Positions 47,582 to 59,620 of a DNA stretch of 64,000 nucleotides are shown here, piece by piece. The stretch lies in the NCBI GenBank assembly GCA_905178155.1, contig CAJINV010000005.1, positions 6,594,153 to 6,658,152 of the forward strand, written 5' to 3'. How positions within the stretch are numbered: the stretch's first letter is position 1; every line of letters begins with the position of its first letter. This DNA is from Amoebophrya sp. A120. Taxonomy: Eukaryota > Sar > Dinophyceae > Syndiniales > Amoebophryaceae. The translations under genes were made by a program, and so were the position numbers. The notes below the pieces were generated by a model. That model did no database searches. It saw only the letters and a list, made by a program, of their open reading frames with translations, and had not been told where the DNA came from.

Positions 47582-49629
47582 ATGCCTAGTTCCTCGAGTA
47601 CGTCTAACGCGGTCCCCGCGACCCCCGCGGTAGACAAGCGGAAGCGCAAGACAACCTCCCACGACGACACGATCACCTCCGGTGCTGGTGCAGCCACGAC
47701 GGGTAGTAAGAAACAGAAACAGCAGCAGAGCACCAGCAACGCAGGGACAACTGGGACATCTTCTGCAACCACGCAGGGGAACAACAGAGAAAACAAGCAG
47801 CAGTCTAAAGCCACAACCTCTGCTGGTGGTGCGGCCGTGGCGGGAACTACACACGGGCACAAGAACAGTAATAAGCAGGCGCAGATGCACCAGCAGCAGC
47901 AGCAGAACATGGATAATTTTCTGAACAACGACATCAACCTGCAGCACGAGCTGGCCACCGTCTCCGCGCCCGATCCCATCGCCTTGTTGCCCCAGTTGGC
48001 AGACGAGTTCCAGCGGTCGAACGGGAATGCGGGCAAACAGGGCGGCACGGTGAAGTTTACCAACGCGGACATCAAGGAACTCCGGACCAGCGGGTTCACC
48101 ACCATTGACTCGCTTCACTACCCACCCATGCGGAAGTTGCTCGCGATCCGGGGCATTTCCGAACAGAAAGCGGAGTTGCTGTGCAAGATCGGCCGCCAGT
48201 GCGCCAACTCGAGTTCCTCTTCTCGGCTGGAGTTTCAGTCGGCGCAGGACCACCTGGTCCAGGTGCGGCAGCAGTTTGTGAAGAAGATTTCGACCGGCTC
48301 GAGCAAGCTGGACGCGCTGTTGCAGGGCGGCATTGAGACCTCGTCGATCACGGAGATCTTCGGCGAGTTTCGGTCGGGCAAGACCCAGCTGGTGCACACC
48401 TTGTGCGTGATGGCCCAATTCCCCGTCGACCAGGGGGGCTGCGAGGGAAAAGTCTGCTTCATCGATACCGAGGGCACCTTCCGTCCGGAGCGGCTGCAGC
48501 AGGTGGCCGAACGGTTCGAGGTCGACAAGAACGACGTGCTGGATAACGTGGTGGTTTGCCGGGCGCACAACACGGAGCACCAAACGCAGTTGCTGACGGA
48601 GGCCGCGATTCTGATGGCCGAGCAGAAGTTCGGCCTGTTGGTGGTCGACTCCGTGACGAACCTCTACCGGACTGAGTACTCCGGGCGCGGTGAACTGGCG
48701 GACCGGCAGCAGCACCTGGGCCGCTTTCTGCGGTACATCCAGCGGTTGGCGGACGAATTTGGCATCGCGGTGGTCTTGACAAACCAGGTATAAATGTGAT
48801 GACTTGTTGAAGCGCTGTTTGCATTGTTTCTCATGGGAGGAAGCAGGAGATCAGATCTCTTGCTAGACCTCTGTTTTGTGATGCACAAACGAACCGTGTG
48901 CTGGCAGCGACGGACTGAGATCTTTGTCATGGATGCTTAGACACAATTGCAAGCATTAGCATTGACTAAGACGCGATCGTGAGATGAACAACCACTAAAA
49001 AATCAGGTCTGTGCGAAAGTCGACGGCACGGCAGCTTACGGTCCGAGTCACTGCCCGATCGGAGGGCACTATCCCACGAGAAAACTGTTTCCCTGTAACG
49101 ATCATTTTGCACTTTCACTTTCAGCATGATCACAATAAGTTTGTGACACACGACAAAGAAAAAAGTCCGCCATGCGTCCTTTCCAAGGGACGAAATCAAC
49201 GCGGATAAGGATGATCCCGTGGTGTCGTGTATCAATGTCTACTAGCAAGACAAATACGACTTGTGTAGGGCGTAATACTTTGTCCATCACAACAAGTCTG
49301 CACAGGGAAGTAGCAGTTTTTCCTCGTGATAGCCACGTGTTGGCGCATGCGTGTCAGACCCGGCTGTCCTTGCGGAAGGGGAAAGCGGAGGGACGGTTAT
49401 GCGAGTACACAACTACTTTTCCTCTCTCTCATTTTTGTCATGCGGAAGCTACATTTCTGTAGATTGTTTCTGTTGCTGTCCATGTCATGACACTTAAGTA
49501 CAAATGAAAGGCAGGGGAAGTAGAAGTTGTGCAGTCTCATAAAGGTTCTGCAAAATCTACGACTCACCCCACCTGCCCGAAGGGGAAGCGCCGTTTGTGA
49601 TCAGTGAGGGGGGAGTGGCGGACGACTAA
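47582..49629 (+). CDS. RAD51: RAD51-family recombinase (470 aa)
   Basis: Exons 47582-48787, 49007-49069, 49337-49397, 49547-49629. The protein forms ATP-dependent filaments on single-stranded DNA and drives strand exchange in homologous recombination. The first 110 residues are a low-complexity Thr/Gln/Ala extension not usual in the family (typical length about 340). A helix-hairpin-helix region follows (FTTIDSLHYPPMRKLLAIRG). Walker A is GEFRSGKT at about 261-268 and Walker B LLVVDS at about 352-357. Then come YRTEYSGRGELADRQQHLGR, TNQV, and the C-terminal GGHVLAHACQTRLSLRKGK and CKIYDSPHLPE. YSGRGEL-RQ-HL-RFLR and KIYDSP favour RAD51 over DMC1, though GEFR-GKTQ and GGHVLAHA are shared with DMC1. 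The only complete model whose family reference sequence confirms all three intron joins. Confidence 0.93.
48788..49006 (+). other. GT-AG spliceosomal intron in RAD51
   Basis: Donor AACCAG|GTATAA, acceptor AATCAG|GTCTGT, phase 0, joining TNQ-VCAKVDG. No TIR. Contains TTTGTGATGC and TTTGTCATG. Confidence 0.92.
49070..49331. mobile_element. introner, family C-like, in RAD51
   Basis: Left TATCCCACGAGAAAACTG, right CAGTTTTTCCTCGTGATA; TSD ggcac/gccac; phase 0. Joins CPIGGH-VLAHA, the conserved family sequence. Confidence 0.93.
49398..49541. mobile_element. introner, family F, in RAD51 (144 bp)
   Basis: Left TATGCGAGTACACAACTACT, right AGTAGAAGTTGTGCAGTCTCATA; TSD acggt/aaggt; phase 1. Joins KAEGR-FCKIYDSP. 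The diverged TSD permits a GT...AG cut. Confidence 0.9.
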
Positions 49630-51090
49630 GTCAACAGCATGTTGGGGGATTTGTTTACAGAGATACGACTTCAAAGTTCTGTATCTGTGGAGCTTTTCTA
49701 TGGTTTTTGACTCGTTGAGTTAAGTGTGCCAGGTGCAGATCGTGATATACCTTCCTAGAAAATCAACATTTTTATCTCGTGTTTCGTTTTTCTTTATTTT
49801 ATTGCCAAGAACTCACTTGTTCATCAGCGAAAAAGAAAGTCGTTCGTTATGACAGCCAAGAAAATGAAATGCACCAGAAACGAGAAATCATTGTCGTTTA
49901 TTGTCATCCTACTTTTCAGTCTTGTTGAGCTTGATTTTGTCTTCGTCCTGGATCTACTTTTCACTCTTGTACGATCTTGATAGAGCTAGATTTTGGTACG
50001 CGGAAAATCAAATGGCTTCATCGCACCACCTGAATTTGCAATGCTGATTGCCTATCAGTATACACAGAGTTTCTATAAAAATATTCTTAGATGTTATTGT
50101 TTGACTCGCCTCGGATTCAGTAGGATTTCGTCTTCTTCTTGGCGTTGCCACTTCACAATTCAAACACTCACTGTGTAGACGAGCTTATTTCAATTTCCTT
50201 CTACTAGTAGGTGTAGGATGGGGAAAGACTATTGCAATCATGTGTTGTGGCACAACCCTGAAGACTTGAGCTGCACTTGCCTTTGTCGTGAGGAGCTTGT
50301 CTAGATTTATTTTCACGACACGGGGCAGAGGACAATTTGAATTTTCCGGAGCTCCTGTGTCATCTCTGATGCAAACTCGGAACCAGAACTTCCTCCGCTT
50401 CGTGTGATAGACTTGAGATTTTTGTCTACAAAAATGATTTTCAAGCTTTTCGAAGTTTCTTGAACTTTTGCAACTTATGCCCGATTGTCTTTGACGATCA
50501 ACCACAGTAGGGATCCGCGTCCCCGCAGCAAAGACCGCCGGGCCAGCATGCAAAGCTGCGATAGTCAGTTGATACATTAATTGTTCGGAAAATTAGTCTT
50601 TTCGAACATGGTTTTATTTGTGCGCGGAAAGCTGCACCCTGTAATGGCGTTTTCTATTTTGTGGTCAGAGTTGCACGCGACATGGCGCGGACAGAGTCGA
50701 GGTCCACTTTTCACTCGATTCATCCGTCGAGAGCCATGTTTGTACTGTGACGAGCGATGGTCGTGATGGCGAGAGAGAGCGAGAGAGGGCGTAGTATCGA
50801 AGTAGGATTTCACAAGATGTCCGCGAAAAATAAGGGCGTGGCTGCGACCAAGATATTGATTCGTCTCACAGCCTCGTTCGCATGCCGCTAGAAGTCGTGA
50901 TATTGTTGCTTCACGGATGAGCAAAAAGCAAGGTCTATAAGCTTCGTGAAGCCGAAAAACTACAAAGCAAATCTGCGGCATCAAGTGCAGCGTGATGGAT
51001 ACTTATACCAGTTTGCGTGATGGTTGAAAGTTTGAAAGTAAGCCGAGATAGTGAAGTTACAAAATCTTGAAGTGAAACAACCACCAACAA
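49630..51090. other. intergenic region
   Basis: No supported gene. Short frames on both strands only (a - strand frame at 50577-50984 has no domain). A GA-rich stretch is at about 50768-50790. Confidence 0.55.
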
Positions 51091-54000
51091 ATGCAGCCTC
51101 CGCAGCAGAACCGCAACCGGCCCGGCACGGCGGTGGGACCGCGCAGTGCCACGCTGGTTCGCGCGGGGTTGCAGGACCAGCGACCGAGGTCCGCGTCCGG
51201 GACCAAACTACCGCAGCGCCCCCGATCCGCCGCCGCCGCGGCCGTGCTACAAAATCGCGTGAATCAGCTCGAGCAGATGCTGGACCTGCAGCGCAACGAG
51301 TACAAGGAGCGGGTGGAGCGGTGGGACCAACTGCTGAATCGCAAGTTCACCATGCCGGTTCTGGGCGCATCCGGTTCCGGTGGTCACGCAAGTGTGAAGC
51401 TCAAATCCCTCGAAGAATACGTGGCCGACGAAGAAATGAAAAATTCGACCGAAGCAGGTGGCAGGAATAATAGAGCAGCGGGCACTAGCAACGGTAAGAA
51501 CAAGGAAAACAGAAATACAGCCAACGTGGGTAATCACAACAATATCGCTATTGCTCGAAACAATAAGTTGAATCGCAACAAGTCGGCCGGGCGAAAGGGA
51601 AACAAGAGGAGTAAGCAAGGCGGACTGGTAGATGGGGGCGGAGCTGCAGCATCTTCCCGAAACAAACAATCGCACAACCAGCAGCAATATCTTGGGCAAA
51701 AGTGAGTATCGTACTCGTGTATGCAATTCTTGCGACCGTGAACAAGGTGAACCTTCTTGACAGATTTGACTTCTCGAAACATTTTAGCATGCTATTTGCT
51801 TACGCTAGTCCGATACTTTTCCTTTTGCAATGCATAAGGAAAACACGACGACCCATAATAGGATGCGTGTGGAAGGGAACAACGAGCTAAACTCCAACAC
51901 AACCTCCGTCGAGGACTCTACCAGCACCGAAGAAAACGCCGTCGCTACCATCGACGCGCTGAAGCCGCCGCCCGATATCGTGCAGCACCACTCGCACTTA
52001 TTGCTTGACGTGGAGGGTGTATCCAAGAAAAAAACTGTATTAGTGTAAGTCTTTTGGGAAAACAGCATCACAAGTTTGTCTGCAATGACAAGAAACGCTT
52101 GCTATGCGCAGATAGGAAGGCAAAACACATAGGAAGCGAGCCGATCATGCATGTCGAGCATGACAAGTGTAAACTCTTTTGCATTTTCTGCATAGGAGAT
52201 TTACACTCGCACTGTTTTTCTCTTGCATAGGGTGACGAGGAGGATTCCGCTGGAGTAGAGCAGCGGCAGATGGAGGACGGAGATCGGAATAACCACCACC
52301 CGGGGCGGCCCTACGGAACAAACACCGCGCCGTTGGGGTCCTTCACCTTCTCCAGAGACGGGCGCGACACGGATGTCGAAAACGGTGGTCTTCACACTGC
52401 TGGTGGCAACGACAACATGCAGATCGAGCAGAACAACTACGATGTTGAACCGGAATTCGGGATGGGCCCAGCGGCAGGAACTACTTCCAGTAGAAATGCT
52501 GCTACAGCAATATTACAGGGAACAGCAGCAATAGGAGGACAGCAACAGAACAATATTTATCCTGCAGCGACGTCTCAACACCTCTACAACCTCCCCTCGA
52601 GCGCCGGAAATACAACAAATAAAACGCCTTCCTCGCCAAGCTCCTACCGTGGTCAGCAGCACTTAGGAGGTGCAGGCACTGTTCCGAAATCGCAGTGCAC
52701 CACCGCCCGGTTTTCAAACGGCGCAGGGGCTATCAAATGCAAATATGTTTGGGTCTGGAAGGATGCGAACTTGTGATGCGTGTCGCGGATCAAACAAAAA
52801 TCTGTGTTGCATGACTTGCAAAAGGTCCCCATTTCTGGCCATGCTGAGTGGGCATTTCTCATGCAGAATAGGCATCACTAAGGGGCTGCAGAACCTGTGA
52901 TGCTAGGTCCTGCATTACAGACTTGGCGGACCTTGGAAAAACTGCATGACAAATCTCGGAATCTTCCAGACCCACACATGTCTGCATTCCATAGACGCGC
53001 AGGACGAGCAATTCAGCTACCGCACCCCGACGAGCGGGGCAGGAGGGGGATTTGGAGGAGCAGTAGTGGTTCCAGCTCTTATATCCAAGAAAAAAACGTT
53101 GTTAGTGTAAATTTGTGATGCGCAACATGCAAAGTAATTGCGTCTGTCATGCTTGGCATGCATCGTAGGGTCCATTAAAGGGCGTTTTCACGTACTATCT
53201 GCGCATGACAGGTTTTTGCTGTCATGCCAGACAAATTTGCAATGCTGTTCCTCCAAGAAAGTTACACCTACAATGTTTTTTTCTTGGATATCTTACAACT
53301 ACACTTGGGACAAATGTTAAAACCGCCACCAGCAGTAGCAGCAGCGCTGCGGCAAAACCGCGTGGGCAGGACGACCAGCAGGAGGCGCAACACCAGCCGG
53401 AACCGAGTCGGACGAGCAGCAGTCAGTTTCTCTTCAACACGTACGAGCCGCCTGATGAGAACAGTGCGACTTCGGATCTGGACGACGACGTGGATCCTGA
53501 CGATAATCCTGGTCAACGAAGACCTACTAGTGGAAGAAACGCTAAAGGCGGCAGGAAGAAGAAGCAGTCCTCGTCTGCGCAGCTGGCGAACAAATACCAA
53601 GCCACGGGCATCGATTTTGACAAGAAAAACAATCCCGCACAACTCGCGGCGACGCAGCGGTCCGCGGCGCGAACATTGTCCCCTAGCCCCGACACCCGTC
53701 GAGGAAGGGCCGGCCGGCCGTCCTCGAGTTCCCCTAGGGGGCCCGCGGGTGCTGGTGGTAGTAGTTCCGCGCAAAAAATGAATGGCGCCAGGGGGAGCAG
53801 TGCGAACAGGAACTCAAACTCGCCGAGTGGAGGTCCTCGTGGAGGGACGAACAAAACGGACAGGACGAACGACGACCCTGGGCCGATGCTGCGGTCGCCA
53901 CCGGGCATGCGAGACCACCGGTTGGGCAGTAATTCGCCGCCGCGGAGTATCGCAAGAAAAAAGTGTTACGGTTACACAAATAGTCCATGCAGGCCAAGCA

Positions 54001-57000
54001 AGACAGACCAGCTCTGTCATGCCGGATATGCATAGGAGCTTCGTTTCATGGGTGCTTTATTCCCTTAGGATTTCTGCATTGCAAGTTGCATTCTCTCTCA
54101 TGCAGAGAAATTTGTGTTGCTGAATCGACAACAAATGTGTAAGTGTAACAGTTTTTTCCTGTGATACGGAGTCACCGGGCCTTGCACCAAGAGCGCATGG
54201 AGGACCTATGCATTGCAAAGATGTCTCGGTCTGGAAGCATGGAGCTTGTAATGCTAGTCGTGCATTCCTGTAAAATCTGTATTGCATGACTATACAAAGA
54301 AGACGCCCTCTTTAGTCATACAAAGCACAGTGTCTCATGCGGACTGAGCATGAGAGAGCGTTCTGCAAACTTGTCATGCTTGGCTGCATTGGCAAATATT
54401 TCAGTCATCCACAGTTCAGCATCACAAGTTTCCAGAGCCAGACATATTTGCATTTGATAGGACCACTTTGCGCACAATTACAATCCCGGGTTCTACGGCT
54501 CCAACAACCACGGCCACGACGTGATGCACATGAATTTCGCGTCTACCCTATCCTGAGCGAAAACGTCCCCATTGTCATGCAGATTTGCAATTACAGGAAA
54601 ATTTGTAATGCGCACTCTTATGGAAGACATTTCCAATCGTGTTTATTTGGAATTTGTGATGCTGTAAACAGGATAAGAAAAAGGCTTTCTGATGCAGCTG
54701 TCCTTGCTAAACTGCACTACAATACACAGAGAAACTTGTCATGCGTGACTCGCAAAAGTTCTGAATTTGTGTTGCTAAGTTCCCAACTTGCCTATGGGGT
54801 GGGGACGGTTTTTCAAAGGATACACCCGACCGCAGTCGGCCGCGCCCGCGAAAAATCGGTGGACGGTGCACGCGCACAAGGAACAGATGCTATGCGTTGC
54901 AAACATGTCCTTGTCTGGATCTGGCAGATTGCAAGTTGTCATGCTGAATCTACACCATGCAATCGCAAAATAAAAATCTGTGTTGCATGAGTACCAAGCA
55001 AAAGGTGTTCGCTTTTGACCAAGTTGAGAGAGGGTTTCTCATGCAGGAAAGGCATGATAAAGACCTCAAAGAGTCTGTCATGCTGGGTTCCCCATTCCAG
55101 ACCTCACGGGTCATGGAAAACCTGCATGACAAGTTTTGCAACCTTCCAGACCCTGAAGTGTTTGCATTTGATAAAAGCAGGCCCTGAGCAATCGACCGCG
55201 GACCGCTCCCTACGGGTCGTCGGCGCACCAGGTGGCCAACCAGCGGGACAAGGACGAGTCCTACAATGCGCTCAGCAACCTGCAACAGATGTTCACCAAA
55301 GTGCACAAGGAAAATCAGGTCCTGATCCAGCAAAAGCTAAACGTGGAAACGGAATTGCGCGAGTATTTGTCGACGAAGGAAGGCCACATGGCCAAGCATA
55401 TGGATTGCAAATATGTCTGGGTCTGGAAGATTGCGAAATTTGTCATGCTAGTCTGGCATGACTCTGAACTCTGTGTTGCATGGCCGCGAAGAGCTCCTCC
55501 CCCCTGTCATGCAAAAACGCAGTTTGTCATGCGGAGTACGCAACTCAGAACCATGAACAAAACTTGTCATGCTTGGCAGCACATCATAGTGAGTTCACGA
55601 CTCCCTTTCTTGCATCACAAGTTTCCAGATCCAGACATTTTTGCATTTGATAAAGGAAATATTCGAACAACGGGATTTGGTGAAGTCCTTGCGCACTCGA
55701 CTTTACAACATGGAGCAGGATAACGTGCGCGCGACGGCGAAAGCTAAGCGGTGTGAAATATCAAATGCAAAAATGTCTGGGTCTGGTTCTGGAAGAACGC
55801 AACTTGTGATGCTGCATTTGGATGTCTAAAAAATTTGTGTTGCATGAGCAGCAAAAGGATTCTAATTTTTGCTACGCGGAGAGGGCATTTGTCATGCGGA
55901 ATAGGCATCAAGAATCCCTCAGAAAACCTGTGATGCTAGGGCATGCATCACAGATCGATCATGGCTCATGCAAACCGTGCATGACAAGTCTCAGAAAAAT
56001 CTTCCAGACCCAGACATTTTTGCATTTGATACGAAAGAAGGGCATACGAAGAAGAAATGTTCCTGAAGCAAGCGTATTTTTAGATTCTTCTTTTTGTTGT
56101 CATGCGGGATGACAAGTATAAATGCAAAAATGCATCACAAGAAAATTGCTTACTGGTGTCATAATTTTGCGCATCAGAAATCCACATCTTATATCAGCAT
56201 GAAGGAGATTATCGAAGCGTCAGGATTGAAATCGTCAAAGTTGAAATAACTTGCAATGCATAAAATCGATACCAGTTCGAAGCCCAATTTCCAAGCGGCG
56301 CATGACAAATTTCCCGAGCACCGGAATCCAATTTGTCATGCTGTTTGGGCACAGACGACTGCTTTTGTCATGCTACTTTAGCAGCTCTATTTCAAACCCT
56401 AAACAGGCTGACAGTCGGCCTCACTTGCCATCCCGGCAAGACAGGCACTTCATGCCTTGCATTTCATGCATGACAAATCATTTCAACTTTGTCGATTTCA
56501 CACCTGACGCTTCCATAGAGATCGAGACTCTGAAGCAAGTAACGGTGGAACTGCAGCGCATGAATTTGGAGCTACATTTACGAAAAGTTGCGTTGCGGGC
56601 GAGCCAGGACATAAACTGGTTGTCATGCGAATTGTCATCATGCTGGATCTGGAAATAAAGCGCCAGCCGCTTTTTTTCTCTCGCGCGCGTGAGCAAGAGA
56701 GCACCAGCAACCGGCCGCTATTGCATAGACATGACAGCAAGTTTGCTATCTATGTGTTGAAAATAATAAATTTGATGTTCTGCCTCTCGTCCGCTTTCCT
56801 CCCTTCCATACACGGAATCCCCCCAAATGAAGCTGATTGAGCAAAAGCTGTACAAGTTTCAGAAGGGCCTCACCAAACGCACGAAGGAGCTGAACGACCA
56901 GAACGATGCCCAGGATGAGGCGGTGCAGGAGATTTGGGTCCGGGTAGAGAAGGTGAACACCAAGGTGGACGGGCTCTACGCAATGACGGAAGCGGTATTT

Positions 57001-58249
57001 GGTTTGTGTTGTAGATGGGAATTGCAAAAGAAAGGCGCTGTATCATGCACTAAGATCGAAGAAAATTTCATTGAAAAACAAAGATCTGAATCAGTCTACC
57101 AAGAAGAGATACTTAATTACTTGCCCGAGTCTCGACCTACTTCTCCGTGAAACAAAATCCAGCTGCAGCAAGACCGGAATGAGGCGGGCGTGTTGCTGAA
57201 GGTCGGGCGGGAGCGGATCAAAGAGTGCAAGCAGACGTTGCAGAAACTGGCCCAAGACTTCCATACGAACTGCAACAGTATCGTACTCGTAGTATCTATT
57301 GCAACACAAATTAGCTCAGCACGACAAATGGGATTTCTCATGCTGATCGAGCTTGAAAAAGAAATTTGTCTTGCATGACTGCGATCAGTACGACGAGTGC
57401 GATACTTTTGCACAGGATGTTCCAACAATTGAAGCAAAACGCGGACGACTCGGAGCGAAAATACCAGCGAATCTTGAAGCGTCAAGACGAGGAAACCAAC
57501 AAGATCAACGCGCTGCAGCGAACGTACAGGGAGATCCTGGAGGAGGTGGTGGGCAATAACAAGTGGTACAAGCGAACGAATAAGGATTTGGAAAACGAAA
57601 ATGCGCAGTTGAAAAAGGAAAACACGGAACTGCTAGAGTCGCTGATGGCCTACTTGATGCTGAACCAGCAGTCTTCGCTCCTGAAGGGCAAGGCGAAGAA
57701 AGCGCTAGATCCGTTAACCGTCACCGCGGAAAAGAAGCGGGTGCCACCCCCGTTGGACAACCGGAAAGCGATATGCATTTTGCAAATACTTGTGTCTGAG
57801 GCTGGATAATTTGTGATGCGAAAGTTGAAGGACAGGAAGATCTGTGATGCATGGCTAGGAGTGGCGGCGCCTTTTGTGTCGTGGTGGAAGAGAGTTTGTC
57901 ATGCAAAGCCCGGTACTAGAAATCGCTTCGCAATGCTGGGATCCGAAAAATTTGTGTTGCGCTAATGCCGTACAAAGCATCGCCCTTTCATGCCACACTC
58001 AGCATGACAGGCGGCGCACTTTCAAGTATCCAGGCCCAGATCGTCGAAGATATTTGCATTGGATAAGCGAACGAGAAAGACGATGACGGCAACGCGCACA
58101 AGAGCAGCATCTCCACGCAGCCCTACCCCATCCACGAGCCGATTGACTTGCCGCCGCCGCCGGAGGGGGCGTTGCTCAGTCCACGGGTCCTGGTGGAGGG
58201 GAAAAACGTGCCGATTTTGCTTGGGGAAATTGTGGATGTGAACTGTTAG
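51091..58249 (+). CDS. coiled-coil protein of unknown function
   Basis: Exons read: 51091-51687, 51842-52019, 52235-52730, 52999-53081, 53296-53947, 54172-54206, 54465-54548, 54828-54890, 55179-55398, 55658-55758, 56037-56073, 56198-56209, 56523-about 56621, about 56826-56994, 57163-57278, 57416-57771, 58071-58249. The N-terminal half is basic and low-complexity, with one predicted helix (AVLQNRVNQLEQMLDLQRNE). The second half is a series of heptad-like helices (SYNALSNLQQMFTKVHKENQ, EIFEQRDLVKSLRTRLYNME, EIETLKQVTVELQRMNLELH, KLYKFQKGLTKRTKELNDQN, and after 57416 NEENTELLESL-type Leu/Glu repeats). It ends with a Pro-rich tail. A cytoskeletal, basal-body or axonemal role is plausible but is only inference from coiled-coil content. 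The junction between 56621 and 56826 is unresolved. Confidence 0.72.
51688..51836. mobile_element. introner, family G (short)
   Basis: Left TATCTTGGGCAAAAGTGAGT, right ACTTTTCCTTTTGCAATGCATA; TSD agcaa/aggaa; phase 0. An internal GTGAGT mimics a donor, but only removal from the TSD keeps the frame (HNQQQ-NTTTHNR). Confidence 0.8.
52020..52229. mobile_element. introner, family C
   Basis: Left TATCCAAGAAAAAAACTGTA, right ACTGTTTTTCTCTTGCATA; perfect TSD gggtg; phase 1. Confidence 0.9.
52731..52993. mobile_element. introner, family A
   Basis: Left TATCAAATGCAAATATGTTT, right end CATA; TSD diverged (ggggc/gacgc). Frame: SNGAGA-QDEQFSYR. Confidence 0.85.
53082..53290. mobile_element. introner, family C
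   Basis: Left TATCCAAGAAAAAAACGTTG, right ATGTTTTTTTCTTGGATA; perfect TSD tctta; phase 1. Confidence 0.92.
53948..54166. mobile_element. introner, family C
   Basis: TIR TATCGCAAGAAAAAAGTGTT and its inverse; perfect TSD cggag; phase 2. Confidence 0.93.
54207..54459. mobile_element. introner, family A
   Basis: TATG left end, GATA right end, perfect TSD ggacc; phase 1. The preceding exon is 35 nt. Confidence 0.92.
54549..54822. mobile_element. introner, family B, opposite orientation
   Basis: Left TATCCTGAGCGAAAACGTCC, right GACGGTTTTTCAAAGGATA; TSD taccc/caccc; phase 1. The body is the reverse complement of 9189-9467. Confidence 0.9.
54891..55173. mobile_element. introner, family A
   Basis: TATG left end, GATA right end; TSD diverged (gatgc/aaagc). 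Body like 4969 and 38274. Joins KEQMQ-ALSNRP. Confidence 0.85.
55399..55652. mobile_element. introner, family A
   Basis: TATG left end, GATA right end; TSD aagca/aagga; phase 2. Removal keeps a continuous coiled coil (HMAKQ-IFEQRD). Confidence 0.9.
55759..56031. mobile_element. introner, family A
   Basis: TIR TATCAAATGCAAAAATGTCT and its inverse; TSD tgaaa/cgaaa; phase 1. Reverse orientation relative to 15592-15857. Confidence 0.92.
56074..56197 (+). other. GT-AG spliceosomal intron
   Basis: Donor AAGCAAGC|GTATTT, acceptor ATATCAG|CATGAAG, phase 2. Contains TTGTCATGC. It borders a 12-nt exon. Confidence 0.75.
56210..56517. mobile_element. introner, family E
   Basis: Left TATCGAAGCGTCAGGATTGA, right CACCTGACGCTTCCATA; perfect TSD gagat; phase 2. 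It follows a 12-nt exon. Confidence 0.92.
56622..56825. other. probable intron, boundaries unresolved
   Basis: Coding potential is lost after RKVALRASQDINW and resumes at KLIEQKLYKFQKG. TTGTCATGC is present. I could not find a clear TIR pair, TSD or GT-AG pair that fits the frame. Confidence 0.55.
56995..57162 (+). other. GT-AG spliceosomal intron
   Basis: Donor GAAGCG|GTATTT, acceptor AATCCAG|CTGCAG, phase 0; joins AMTEA-LQQDRNEAG. Confidence 0.8.
57279..57415. mobile_element. probable introner, family G-like (137 bp)
   Basis: Starts TATCGTACTCGTAGTATC after aacag and ends near GATACTTTTGCACAG; the flanking ACAG is shared. The frame requires AACAG joined to GATGTTCC. The inner ends CGTACTCG and CGAGTGCG are inverted. 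Confidence 0.65.
57772..58065. mobile_element. introner, family A (diverged)
   Basis: TATGCATTTTGCAAATACTT left, GATATTTGCATTGGATA right; perfect TSD agcga; phase 1. Diverged TIR but intact TSD. Confidence 0.87.
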
Positions 58250-59620
58250 ACCTAGAAATGTATAGAATTTTATCGAGCTGATATTTGCCGTAGTACTTAC
58301 TTCAGAAGGTTTGATGTACCAGGTCGGTGGATCATACCTCAATTTCAACGTATCTGTATCAACGATTAGAACAATGACCAATAATTTAACAACAACTTAA
58401 AGAATTAGTGAAGACAGACTCCGAATCCAAGACATCTTGTCGTGAAGAATGGTAAAAAATGGACGACGGCAAGTTGAAAAACTACGTCTTGAAAAGTTGT
58501 AACTTGAAATGTACTCTCTGTATCACCTGCTGTAGTGGACAGCTTGCCTTCTGCTCCTGCGGAGTTGCAATATTAAAGAAAGAATCTTCCAGGGAAAATG
58601 TTATGGCTTGTACCCACCAATGAACGAATGTATCAACCGAATCAATATGTGATGAAATTCTTCTATCACAGTCTCAAGTGCTGAAAATAAATCATCAACT
58701 CCTCCTGTTGCAAACGGAGTGCCGGAACTTCTTCTTTTTCTATGTACAAAAAGAAAACGTCGAAACTTATCTTCGAAATAAACGCCTCCCGCGATATCTT
58801 CGATGTCGTAATTGTCTTTCAGAACTTCTTATTTCCACTTTATTGCTACCACTGTTCCTGTTTCACTGTAAGTAGAGCAGTTTCACTGAGATGAAAGTAG
58901 ACAATGCCTCGCTCCTGGCCTGACACGAATTCGAATGCTGGTGAAGGTAGAGAGCTACAGGTGAAAGCCAGTAACAAACTGTACCTACGCACTAGAAGTG
59001 CGACAAAATCAGGGAAAAAAATTACGAGGGCTTGTGTTGCTGATTTTGGTTGATTGAGCAGACTTACACAGCAGCGGCGGCGTAGTGTTCTACTACAGAA
59101 TGTCGTGTTTCAGATGTAATTCTCTCTGTTCTTGATCGTAGATAGCTTAGAAGTCCGGGGAAAACGTCGCAAAAAAACCGCCATCGCATTGATAGTCACC
59201 AGTTACTTCCGTGGACACAAACCTACCGTAAGTACAAGGGTTCGGCCTCGAAGAACTGTATCGAGTCTTAGCACACATCCAACCGAGGTCGAGAGGGGTC
59301 GGGTGCGGGGTTTTAGCTTGAAATTTCGTGCCTAGTAGTTCCTCTGCGATATCGTCCATGATATTCGTCGACAAGATCCAAATCGATTTGTACGGGCGTG
59401 AGCGAAATTCTTTCATGAGCTGTCGTGGTAGTGTCAAAAGTACTTTTCTTCAATTCCAATTGTGGTTGCTTATGGGCACTTTCATTCGATCAGATTCATA
59501 TGATTGCTGTGCTTCATCATCCGAAGTAGAATTGGGCGAGATTTTGAATATCGTGTTCGAAATCGAGACACGACAAGTTTGAGTTTCACAAAACTTAAAG
59601 TTTCGTCTGAGAAACAAAAT
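58250..59620. other. intergenic region
   Basis: No supported gene; AT-rich relative to exons, no introner ends, no recognisable RNA. Confidence 0.6.

Noticed and set aside
47498-48715. 405-codon antisense frame opposite RAD51
   Set aside because: RAD51 on the + strand has all family motifs; the antisense frame is a GC-driven shadow.
51701-51836. GT-AG intron using the internal GTGAGT near 51701
   Set aside because: Cutting at the 5-bp TSD of a family G element keeps the frame and explains both ends; the internal donor would leave part of the TIR in the exon.
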